DNA of 64,000 nt. It comes from Cyrtodaria siliqua (Eukaryota; Mollusca; Bivalvia; Adapedonta; Hiatellidae). The notes under the pieces were generated by a model. That model did no database searches and had not been told where the DNA came from. It saw nothing but the letters and a program-made list of their open reading frames with translations. The stretch spans positions 21,317 to 85,316 of the forward strand of contig JAWPHD010011289.1 of assembly GCA_037043455.1 (NCBI GenBank), read 5' to 3'. Shown in pieces: positions 10,703 to 21,200 of this stretch (position 1 is its first letter; every line of letters begins with the position of its first letter). The position numbers and the translations under genes are program-made.

Positions 10703-10886
10703 AAGGGCTGTTCCATTAAAACATACACGGGACCACAGGAATGTTTTTATTATATAAATGTATGTTTTTAATAAACCCTATTTTCTGAAATTTGGTTCCT
10801 TGAACTTAATTTTGCATCTATAGGTGGGTGTTCAATTTCAAAAGTGTCTTCCTGGGGTCCCATGTATGTTTTAATGGAATAGTCCT
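10703..10886. mobile_element. Second copy of the ~190-bp long-TIR MITE
   Basis: AAAGGGCTGTTCCATTAAAA and ATACACGGGACCACAGGA pair with TCCTGGGGTCCCATGTATG and TTTTAATGGAATAGTCCT at the other end. It lies about 740 bp after the stop of syntaxin exon B. Confidence 0.75.
10770..10775 (+). terminator. Candidate poly(A) signal AATAAA
   Basis: AATAAA about 806 nt after the exon B stop and inside the MITE. A GT-rich stretch does not follow closely, so it is only a candidate 3' end signal. Confidence 0.3.
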
Positions 10887-10889
10887 AAA

Positions 10890-11620
10890 GAAGATAACCC
10901 ACCATGAAAGGCTTTGTCACATTACATCATACAGTTGATGTTCAAAACCAATACATTTTTGATAGACAAGATACATGTATGTGTTGTTAAAAAATATGCC
11001 ACTATTTTGTATGCTGCACCGAAATGCATTTATTTTATAAATGTATGTAAATGTTACAAAATTAATTCGATACAAACATTTGTAAAAAACAAAAAAATCC
11101 AACATATTTTTTCTTTTAATGTTTTAAATTGTGATAATTTTATACATTTTTTTGAACCAAATGTTTATGTAATTAACATAACGCTAGTACTTAAATATCT
11201 CCACCCTATTGTTGATGTTGGAGTATTATAAACAATAGGTTTTATTATAATTCAGTTGCACGTTCTTTTGTTTGTGGGAGGTATGGTATTGGTTTGATTG
11301 GTCGAAATAGATAAATTATGATAACTTGTGTTTTGTTAATTTTGTTTTATTGTGTACGGATTGTGTATCTTGTGACATTTGTTCATTCATAGCAGTGAAC
11401 GTGTCAGATTCTTATCATTAAAACTGGCAAATATAAAACTATTATTTCTGTAGAATGTTACAGAATTGAGGGTGAAAGAAGTAATATATACTGTATATAC
11501 CGTATCAGTAATAGAAGTTATGACAGATATAGTAAGATTTTATTAAGGGTGGTTTATTGTGCATTATGCATTAAGGCATTATGTTTGTTGTGTTTGTCTA
11601 TAAATTATCTGTATATGCAT
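10890..11620. other. No recognisable feature
   Basis: AT-rich flank. The ORF of about 105 codons at 10914 has low-complexity composition and no recognisable family. Confidence 0.5.
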
Positions 11621-11830
11621 GAGTTAAAGGAACACATGGCAATCTTGATTTTTTAAAAAACCTGCGGCTTGTTTAATCATTAATATTCTTATAAAGAATA
11701 GTATAAAACAGAATTATTTTTGCATATTACTAACGGCTAAGTATATTGAAATCAATAATATATTTAAACCTATGGTAAAATAAGAAAAAATAATATTAAA
11801 ACTCAAAAGTTTTATTTAATTATATTCAAG

Positions 11831-12347
11831 TTAAAGGGACACTGTCCGTAAGTAAGCAGATATTGAGCATAACCAAATAACCGTCTGACTTTTATTCAGT
11901 GAAATGTATACATGAAAACATGAGGATAGACCCTAAGAAGTCTGTAGTAATATATTCGTGAGTTTGAAAAAAAAGAAGCTTTAATTATTATTTGTAAATA
12001 AAGTGGGACCCACAATATTTACCATTTCTACGATCACGTGACTTTCATTAGCGCATTAGGTTTTCACCATAGTATGTATTGAGTAATATGTATAGCCCGC
12101 TTAGCTCAGTCGGGAGCGGTGGACAACTTACGATCACGCTCATTATTATAACCGCGAGTGTATATTTAGTTTGGGCTGCGAGTTCAAATGCCCAATGCGG
12201 TTTTTCTTTTTTTTGTACCGAGATGGAATTCCGTCACACAATCTTGCTTTTAATTAGTAAATATTCAATAATGTTTAGTGTGTAATGTTTGCGAACATAA
12301 TAAGTGTGTGTTTTAAAAGCTAAAAGTTACGGACATTGTCCCTTTAA
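11831..12347. mobile_element. Nested TTAA MITE family C with tRNA-like centre
   Basis: TTAAAGGGACACTGTCCGTA at the left is inverted as TACGGACATTGTCCCTTTAA at the right, bordered by TTAA. The interior contains a tRNA-like segment (12095-12200). Confidence 0.7.
12095..12200 (+). pseudogene. tRNA-like sequence with split pol III boxes
   Basis: GCTTAGCTCAGTCGGGAGCG resembles a tRNA D-arm and A box, and GAGTTCAAATGCC resembles a T-arm and B box, with partial 5'/3' end pairing (CCGC with GCGG). The interval between the boxes is too long for an ordinary intronless tRNA and I cannot fold a credible anticodon arm. Best read as a tRNA-derived relic. The 6.2-kb duplication breakpoint falls at 12110/12111, inside its A box. 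Confidence 0.5.
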
Positions 12348-12469
12348 AGTGATACTGGATTAATAAATTGAAACTATAATTTTAATGCTTGATAAAAACT
12401 TCAAGATTGCCTTGTGTCCCTTTAAACATTTTATTAAAGCCACACCACTTGAACATTTTCCCTTCTAAG

Positions 12470-12830
12470 CCCCGTTTGGTTGCCGGGGTAGAATACAACC
12501 ACTGCAAACACACCGTCTCATGCAGAGGGGTAGGACCCCCATTCATATTCATTTGGTCATTTTTTGTTCATGCTCATTCATGCATTGTTTCAGGTGCCAT
12601 CTCGCTCACATCACTAAGAGCAGTGGCAGAAAAACAATAAACGTGGCTCCAACCGTAAATGGAGTGTCTACAATAGAATTTGCAGCAACTCTGCAGTTTA
12701 AGGTGAGAAGGTCCTAGGCCCATTCTCCATATTTTATCTCTGTACATGGAGGATGAGCTGGCATGTTCATGCCTGTTAGGCCCATATAACCTTTCATGTG
12801 TTGGTGCGCCTTAAAACCCAATTCAATTAA
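12470..12830 (+). mobile_element. Interspersed repeat B copy
   Basis: CCCCGTTTGGTTGCCGGGGT through to CGCCTTAAAACCCAATTCAA, as at 7615-8025. Short ORFs inside it recur identically in copy 2 of the duplication. Confidence 0.7.
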
Positions 12831-14180
12831 TTTCTAAGCACCAACAATAACTTTTTTTTATTGAAGTTATCACCCTATCCTGACTTTTGACTCATTTTTC
12901 CAGAAAGATAAAAAATGGTCTGAAGTTGTTACCTTCACAAATTAAGACATGCAATCAAAACCATAAAAGAACTGTTACACATTTTAAACTGAAAAAAATA
13001 TAATTTCATTTTGTCTGGCCTGCAGCAACCAAACTGCATAGTTTTTAATTTACACAGTACTTGAGTGAAAGTCACATATAAGTTCTGTTACAAATATGTT
13101 TTTACCTAAATTTCAATGACTGCATTATTGAACCTGGCAACATTGTCGGAAATGTTAACGTTTACATACTGAATGTCTATCGGAGCAGGAAATGCCACTC
13201 GTCCGCTCACTATGACGAGTGCTCATTAATGCAGAACTTTTTAGAAATTCAGATAAATTCGTTAACAATTTATCAATTTGACCATTCAAATATTACGTAG
13301 GACGAGTAACTCAGAAACAGACTTTCCTGCCCTGTCTATTTTGCCGACCCTTGTGGTTCATTACTCTAATATTGAAAATCTTGATTACCTTAACTTGCCT
13401 CAAAATTATATTTGAAACATTCTTCTCTTAAATTTTGTTAAGCATATCTCTGTGAAATAATTTTCAGATAAAAAAAAATCTTACTTGACAACATTACATA
13501 TATGTCGTAACATATATAAGTCGAAATATAATATCTGTTCTGTTCTGTTCTGTATGACATTTATCTATGTTTCTTGAAGATTTGTCCGAGGTGTTTTGTC
13601 AATTGCGACTTTCTGTTAATGTGACTGCTACTAAAGGAAGCTGACTTCAACGATAGTGCTAAGAAGATAAAATAAATATAATTAAAATAGAAGCAAACAA
13701 AGACGACATAATTGGAGAAAAGCTAAAAGCAAACCACTTCATTTCTTTGGACCGTAGGTCGTTCACCAATTTTCAATAGAAAATAATTGTTGTGACTCCT
13801 GTGTTCATATAAAACAATGGTTGTGTCCTGTTTTCTGCAATTATTAGGTCTTAATGTTAAAAAAAATACTGATATTGTTGCTTAAAGCCTATTGCTTCTA
13901 GTTGCATGTAGCTACTAGTAACCATTGTTATTGATAGTGATATTAATGTTTCGTCGTGCTTGTTATGTGCAATGTTTATTATTTATATTGTTAGTGTATC
14001 CATCTTGTACAAAAACACTCTTATATGTATATTCATGAAGATAAAAGAGTAAAATGTCACCCAGTTTATTTATATATACAGAATATTATGTACAACATTA
14101 TGATGTTAAATGAAAGAATGTGGAGTGAGAAATGGACATAAAAAATGTACTAGATTAGATGGACACACACATTTTGACAC
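12831..14180. other. No recognisable gene
   Basis: AT-rich, no long ORF. Short direct TGTTC repeats at 13535-13550. Present again without visible change at 19006-20355. Confidence 0.5.
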
Positions 14181-14308
14181 ATTTTAAAGGAACACACGGC
14201 AATCTTATTTATCAAGCGTTAAATTAGCACTAAGTTTTATTAACTCGACTTTAAACCTGCTTGCATATAGTTAAATGAAATTTTGAGTTATCAGATGTTC
14301 CACCAATT

Positions 14309-14375
14309 ATTGCACCAATAATATATCAAAACCTTTGTAGAATATACCAAGGTTTTGATATAGTATTGGTGCAAT
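14309..14375. repeat. Inverted repeat around ATTGGTGCAAT
   Basis: ATTGCACCAATAATATATCA... is reversed as ...TGATATAGTATTGGTGCAAT, with AAAACCTTTG pairing CAAGGTTTT. Short loop. Confidence 0.75.
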
Positions 14376-14388
14376 ATATAGAGTATAT

Positions 14389-14535
14389 TGTTTTGTTTTG
14401 GGTGAATATAGGCTTTATTTTCATCGAGAAGTGAGAAAACTTATGTTTTCGCGAGTGCTTTAGCACGAGTGAAAATATTTGAATTTTCTCACTTCGAGAT
14501 GAAAATAAAACCTATATTCACCCAAAACAAAACAA
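14389..14535. repeat. Large hairpin, ~52-bp arms
   Basis: The arm 14389-14440 (TTGTTTTGTTTTGGGTGAAT and following) is the reverse complement of 14484-14535 with only a few mismatches. The loop itself holds CGCGAGTGCTTTAGCACGAG, a smaller foldback. Present again near 20564-20710. Confidence 0.85.
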
Positions 14536-15049
14536 ACCAACAAATATTCTATTTATTGTTTACTTACAACCTGGAAATTTATGTAGAAAAAATCTAATAC
14601 GCCAAAACAATGACGTCAATAACGTCAACAACGTAAACAACGTCAACAGTTACATGACGTCATTTTGAGTGAACACGTGAAATGTAAACAATGAAAATAT
14701 AAGGTTTTATTTTAATCATAAAATCAACTATTTCACTGGAAATAATATATTCAACAATTAGTGGTGTATAAAAAACATTTACTTTGAATTTTTCAAATAA
14801 TTATTCATAATGATTTTCAAATATGCAAATTAGTAGAAAAACTAACAGAAAAACTAACAGGAGCAGCAAGTTTTAAAAAATCAAGATTGGGGTGTGTCCC
14901 TCTAATACACAAAATTAACTGATGATGCTACAGGATGAATGTGCTGAGAATGTTAATGTTTAATGCATTTGTGTGGCATTGTTGCCATTCTTTGGAAGTT
15001 ACATTTAGGTCATTGGCAGGAACTCTTTTTTTTTTTGACCCCCATGTAT

Positions 15050-15282
15050 GTTATCACGCTCGTTGGGTAAGCGGCATGCAGACATTTAGTGTTCGCTGCA
15101 GTGTCTGCTGCAGACATTTAGTGTCAACTGCAAACATTTAGTGACAGCTGCAGACATTTAGTGTCTGCTGCAGACATTTAGTGTCCACTGCATACATTTA
15201 GTGTCCGCTGCAGACATTTAGTGTCTGCTGCAGACATTTAGTGTCCGCTGTAGTGTCCGCTGCAGACATTTAGTGTCCGCTC
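15050..15282. repeat. ~21-bp minisatellite (GCAGACATTTAGTGTCCGCT)
   Basis: About ten units of TGCAGACATTTAGTGTCYGC. Repeated in duplication copy 2 at 21225-21457. Confidence 0.9.
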
Positions 15283-16550
15283 AATTACTTGAGTAATTCA
15301 AATCCAAATTCAACCAAATCTGCAAATAATGCTTATAGGAAAACTATTGGTCCAGTTTGCAACAGTAACCCCAGAATTATCTCCCCTTATTTGGTTACAA
15401 AATTGTTGAAATTGACCATGCCCACTCAATAACCTGAGTAAATATAATCAAAATTTAACCAACCTTTGACATTGTCCTTACGAATATATATATATTAGTA
15501 AAAATAATGATTTAATTGACAATTACTTCAATTAAGCTCTGATCAGTTATCACTCGATTCTTCAGAAATGAACTACTTCAAGTGAAGTCAAGTAACTTTT
15601 ATTTAAAGACGGCAAGACATATAAACAATCAACATAAGCTATTAATAAGCTTTGAAACGACATGAATAACATACATACACATAAATAATACATACAGAAG
15701 CAGCTATGGTAAGAAAGCATAGGTATGAAACAATGTAGCAACATATGCACGATTAGCCTAAGCTCATTAAAAACTATTGTAGTAGGAGTTATCATGCCTA
15801 TTCATATACATGTATATGTATATATGGATATTGATCTTAATATCTAGTATATGAGTTTAATGTATAAGAGATATCAAGATTAAATAATGTATAAGAGACA
15901 TTAAAATCATAGCTCTAAGGTAGATACAAATCAGGTTTAAAATTGAATTGATTTAAAATTCTTAAACGAGATATACACCCTATTTTCAGGAGAAAGATAA
16001 ATATAACACAAACACATGGTATCATTTTTTTTTATACGTTCGCTCCCCGCCATTGCCATATGCGTTGTGTCCCAGAGCAAGACACTGTCTGCATTTGCTT
16101 AGTACTGGTTCTACCCAGGAAGACATCGAGAGTGATTCAAATAAGTTCATAGAGCTTTCGTTACAATCGATGTAAAATAAATAAGTTTAAACTAATACAT
16201 AACCTTATTATTGTATGGTTTTTGATCATCCATCGTTTGACTGGTTGTATTTCTAAAGCAGAGAATGTTGTATGCTTTCCTGTTTCATGCATTTGTCTTA
16301 CTGTGCACATCAGTGGGTGCCCCTTTGTGTGTGTGATTCCGTCATAACTAGTCATTACATGCATTCCATTCCATATAGCTGTGGTCCAGAATCAAATACA
16401 CATTGAATACATGCTATAGAAACCAATGTATGTCTTTATCATTCTAATTCCAAATCTGTTTAACATTTTAGATATGGTTATATCTGTGAATATGGTTATA
16501 TCTGTGATCGCTATACTTGGCGGAATTGCGTACAACTTCGCATGAACATT
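15283..16550. other. No gene recognised; SINE core at ~16100
   Basis: Short ORFs with no resemblance to families. GTTCGCTCCCCGCCATTGCC to TACTGGTTCTACCCAGGAAG (16038-16125) is a SINE core fragment. 15820-15900 has AATGTATAAGAGA repeated twice. Confidence 0.55.
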
Positions 16551-16554
16551 CCCT

Positions 16555-16765
16555 CTATTCGTTGATTGAATTGGATTTTTATAGTCGCACCAACAGCTAA
16601 GGTCATATGGCGACTTTCCAGCTTTCACTGGTGGAGGAAGACCCCAGGTGCACCTCCGGGCAATTTTCGTGCACGTGCGGGCACCTGGGTAGAACCACCG
16701 ACGTTCCGCAACCCTCTATTCATAGAAATAAGTGTAATCGCTGGAACCTTCCGGGCTCCCATTTG
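16555..16765 (-). mobile_element. SINE-like element, inverted
   Basis: Reverse complement of the sequence at about 34640-34830: TTATAGTCGCACCAACAGCT, GGAGGAAGACCCCAGGTGCA and GGTAGAACCACCGACGTTCC all match inverted. The two overlapping ORFs here are repeat-derived. Confidence 0.7.
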
Positions 16766-17105
16766 GTTCCGGGGCTAAGAATAGGGCCACTGCAGATCCC
16801 GTTCCCCCCCCCCCCCCCACACACATTAAAAGTCTTCATCATGACCCCTGTATTGTTTCAGGTGCCATCTCGCTCAAATCACTAGAGCAGTGGCAGAAAA
16901 CAATTAACGTGGCTCCAGCGTAAATGGAGTGTCTACAACAGAATTTGCAGCAACTCTGCAGTTCTGCAGGTGAGAAGGTTCTAGGCCCATTCTCCATATT
17001 TTATCTCGATGTACGTGGAGGATGAGCCTGGCATGTTCATTCCTGTTAGGCGCCATATAACCTTTCATGTGTTGGTGCGTCTTAAAACCCCAATTCAATT
17101 CAATT
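16755..17105 (+). mobile_element. Interspersed repeat B copy with poly-C tract
   Basis: CTCCCATTTGGTTCCGGGGC, a poly-C run at 16804-16818, GGTGCCATCTCGCTCAAATC and the terminal CCCCAATTCAATTCAATT. The poly-C is much longer in copy 2 (about 22979-23002). Confidence 0.7.
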
Positions 17106-17389
17106 AAATTAAAATGGGACCTTTACTTTAAGATCTGCATGATATATAGTTGTTCACATGATTCGGCATACAATATGGCCGCCAGCAGCCATCTTTGTTA
17201 CATATACCATGCATACATGTAAATTTCGTAAAACGTGCATGAACGTACGTTGCAGGTGATGTCCAGCCCTAAATCAAAATAACTTCGGTCGGTATTGTGC
17301 TGTAAAAGGTATTGCATGATATGTTGGTCCTTAATAAACTTCATTTGATGTGTAATAAAACAAGAGGTCAGTGACCTTGAAGCTCTACT

Positions 17390-18285
17390 GATTGATTTTG
17401 ATTTCAGGAAGTAGTCGCTACAGACTTGTTTTTTGAAAATCTATTTTTATCTGTGGCGGCCGTCTTGAATTTCCGGCCGACCTGAAATTTTGCTAGGATC
17501 AATTAGACATTAAGAGCAACATTCCTGTGAAGTTTCATGAAAATCCGTCAAGTAGTTTCAGAGAAGTAGTCGCTACAAGTTTTCATTATATAACTCTATG
17601 TAAACAAAGATGGCCGCTGGCAGCCATGTTTAACGTCAAATCAAAACGATTTTCGACAAGGACCAACATCATGTCATACTGATCATTTTAGAAAAAGTCC
17701 CATATCAATATCTCTTATTGTTTTGAAGAAGTAGTCGCTACAAACTTATTTATTTTAAATCTATTTTTAGCTGTGGCAGCCATCTTGAATATCCGGCCTA
17801 CCTGAAATTTTTCTAGGATCAACTAGACATCAAGACAACATTCCTGCGAAGTTTCATGAACATCCGTCAAGTAGTTTCAGAGGAGTAGTCGCTACAAGTT
17901 TTTACTATATAACTCTATGTAACCAAAGATGGCCACTGGCAGCCATGTTTAACGTCGAATCAAAATAATTTTCCACAAGGATCAACATCATGTCATGCTG
18001 ATCATTTTAGAAAAAGACCCATATCAATATCACTTATAGTTTTCTAGAAGTAGTCGCTACAAACTTATTTTTTAAAAATCTATTTTTAGCTGTGACGGCC
18101 ATCTTGAATTTCCGGCCGACCTGAAATTTTTCTAGGATCAATAAGACATCAAGAGCAACATTCCTGTAAAGTTTCATGACAATCCGCCAAGTAGTTTCAG
18201 AGGAGTAGTCGCTACAAGTTTTTACTATATAACTCTATGTAAACAAAGATGGCCGCTGGCAGCCATGTTTAACGTTGAATCAAAA
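17390..18285. repeat. ~320-bp tandem repeats with GTAGTCGCTAC
   Basis: AGTAGTCGCTAC occurs near 17410, 17565, 17730, 17885, 18049 and 18208, alternating between two half-unit types for a full period of about 320 bp. Each unit includes AAGATGGCCGCTGGCAGCCA and GACCTGAAATTTTTCTAGGA. The duplication junction at 18285/18286 truncates the array mid-unit. Confidence 0.85.
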
Positions 18286-21200
18286 CGGGAGCGGTGGACA
18301 ACTTACGATCACGCTCATTATTATAACCGCGAGTGTATATTTAGTTTGGGCTGCGAGTTCAAATGCCCAATGCGGTTTTTCTTTTTTTTGTACCGAGATG
18401 GAATTCCGTCACACAATCTTGCTTTTAATTAGTAAATATTCAATAATGTTTAGTGTGTAATGTTTGCGAACATAATAAGTGTGTGTTTTAAAAGCTAAAA
18501 GTTACGGACATTGTCCCTTTAAAGTGATACTGGATTAATAAATTGAAACTATAATTTTAATGCTTGATAAAAACTTCAAGATTGCCTTGTGTCCCTTTAA
18601 ACATTTTATTAAAGCCACACCACTTGAACATTTTCCCTTCTAAGCCCCGTTTGGTTGCCGGGGTAGAATACAACCACTGCAAACACACCGTCTCATGCAG
18701 AGGGGTAGGACCCCCATTCATATTCATTTGGTCATTTTTTGTTCATGCTCATTCATGCATTGTTTCAGGTGCCATCTCGCTCACATCACTAAGAGCAGTG
18801 GCAGAAAAACAATAAACGTGGCTCCAACCGTAAATGGAGTGTCTACAATAGAATTTGCAGCAACTCTGCAGTTTAAGGTGAGAAGGTCCTAGGCCCATTC
18901 TCCATATTTTATCTCTGTACATGGAGGATGAGCTGGCATGTTCATGCCTGTTAGGCCCATATAACCTTTCATGTGTTGGTGCGCCTTAAAACCCAATTCA
19001 ATTAATTTCTAAGCACCAACAATAACTTTTTTTTATTGAAGTTATCACCCTATCCTGACTTTTGACTCATTTTTCCAGAAAGATAAAAAATGGTCTGAAG
19101 TTGTTACCTTCACAAATTAAGACATGCAATCAAAACCATAAAAGAACTGTTACACATTTTAAACTGAAAAAAATATAATTTCATTTTGTCTGGCCTGCAG
19201 CAACCAAACTGCATAGTTTTTAATTTACACAGTACTTGAGTGAAAGTCACATATAAGTTCTGTTACAAATATGTTTTTACCTAAATTTCAATGACTGCAT
19301 TATTGAACCTGGCAACATTGTCGGAAATGTTAACGTTTACATACTGAATGTCTATCGGAGCAGGAAATGCCACTCGTCCGCTCACTATGACGAGTGCTCA
19401 TTAATGCAGAACTTTTTAGAAATTCAGATAAATTCGTTAACAATTTATCAATTTGACCATTCAAATATTACGTAGGACGAGTAACTCAGAAACAGACTTT
19501 CCTGCCCTGTCTATTTTGCCGACCCTTGTGGTTCATTACTCTAATATTGAAAATCTTGATTACCTTAACTTGCCTCAAAATTATATTTGAAACATTCTTC
19601 TCTTAAATTTTGTTAAGCATATCTCTGTGAAATAATTTTCAGATAAAAAAAAATCTTACTTGACAACATTACATATATGTCGTAACATATATAAGTCGAA
19701 ATATAATATCTGTTCTGTTCTGTTCTGTATGACATTTATCTATGTTTCTTGAAGATTTGTCCGAGGTGTTTTGTCAATTGCGACTTTCTGTTAATGTGAC
19801 TGCTACTAAAGGAAGCTGACTTCAACGATAGTGCTAAGAAGATAAAATAAATATAATTAAAATAGAAGCAAACAAAGACGACATAATTGGAGAAAAGCTA
19901 AAAGCAAACCACTTCATTTCTTTGGACCGTAGGTCGTTCACCAATTTTCAATAGAAAATAATTGTTGTGACTCCTGTGTTCATATAAAACAATGGTTGTG
20001 TCCTGTTTTCTGCAATTATTAGGTCTTAATGTTAAAAAAAATACTGATATTGTTGCTTAAAGCCTATTGCTTCTAGTTGCATGTAGCTACTAGTAACCAT
20101 TGTTATTGATAGTGATATTAATGTTTCGTCGTGCTTGTTATGTGCAATGTTTATTATTTATATTGTTAGTGTATCCATCTTGTACAAAAACACTCTTATA
20201 TGTATATTCATGAAGATAAAAGAGTAAAATGTCACCCAGTTTATTTATATATACAGAATATTATGTACAACATTATGATGTTAAATGAAAGAATGTGGAG
20301 TGAGAAATGGACATAAAAAATGTACTAGATTAGATGGACACACACATTTTGACACATTTTAAAGGAACACACGGCAATCTTATTTATCAAGCGTTAAATT
20401 AGCACTAAGTTTTATTAACTCGACTTTAAACCTGCTTGCATATAGTTAAATGAAATTTTGAGTTATCAGATGTTCCACCAATTATTGCACCAATAATATA
20501 TCAAAACCTTTGTAGAATATACCAAGGTTTTGATATAGTATTGGTGCAATATATAGAGTATATTGTTTTGTTTTGGGTGAATATAGGCTTTATTTTCATC
20601 GAGAAGTGAGAAAACTTATGTTTTCGCGAGTGCTTTAGCACGAGTGAAAATATTTGAATTTTCTCACTTCGAGATGAAAATAAAACCTATATTCACCCAA
20701 AACAAAACAAACCAACAAATATTCTATTTATTGTTTACTTACAACCTGGAAATTTATGTAGAAAAAATCTAATACGCCAAAACAATGACGTCAATAACGT
20801 CAACAACGTAAACAACGTCAACAGTTACATGACGTCATTTTGAGTGAACACGTGAAATGTAAACAATGAAAATATAAGGTTTTATTTTAATCATAAAATC
20901 AACTATTTCACTGGAAATAATATATTCAACAATTAGTGGTGTATAAAAAACATTTACTTTGAATTTTTCAAATAATTATTCATAATGATTTTCAAATATG
21001 CAAATTAGTAGAAAAACTAACAGAAAAACTAACAGGAGCAGCAAGTTTTAAAAAATCAAGATTGGGGTGTGTCCCTCTAATACACAAAATTAACTGATGA
21101 TGCTACAGGATGAATGTGCTGAGAATGTTAATGTTTAATGCATTTGTGTGGCATTGTTGCCATTCTTTGGAAGTTACATTTAGGTCATTGGCAGGAACTC

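Larger units (their letters stand above)
11624..12425. mobile_element. TTAA MITE family A interrupted by a nested MITE
   Basis: The left end TTAAAGGAACACATGGCAAT and the right end CAAGATTGCCTTGTGTCCCT|TTAA are inverted. A second TTAA element (11831-12347) is inserted inside. Confidence 0.65.
14184..14905. mobile_element. TTAA MITE family A with inserted hairpins
   Basis: The left end TTAAAGGAACACACGGCAAT is as in other family A copies. The right end AAGATTGGGGTGTGTCCCTC has lost the clean TTAA. Its middle holds two successive foldbacks, 14309-14375 and 14389-14535. Duplicated at about 20359-21080. Confidence 0.6.
12111..18285 (+). repeat. 6.2-kb direct tandem duplication, copy 1
   Basis: This segment repeats head-to-tail at 18286-24473. 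The offset is 6,175 bp at the left end and 6,188 bp at the right end; the difference comes from a longer poly-C tract (+15) and a shorter AT tract (-2) in copy 2. Left edge: CTCAGT|CGGGAGCGG. Junction: ATCAAAA|CGGGAGCGG. Right edge after copy 2: ATCAAAA|CGATTTTT. A CG dinucleotide is shared at the break. It contains parts of two MITEs, repeat B (two copies), a 21-bp minisatellite, a SINE and ~320-bp repeats. No protein-coding gene is recognised. Confidence 0.95.
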
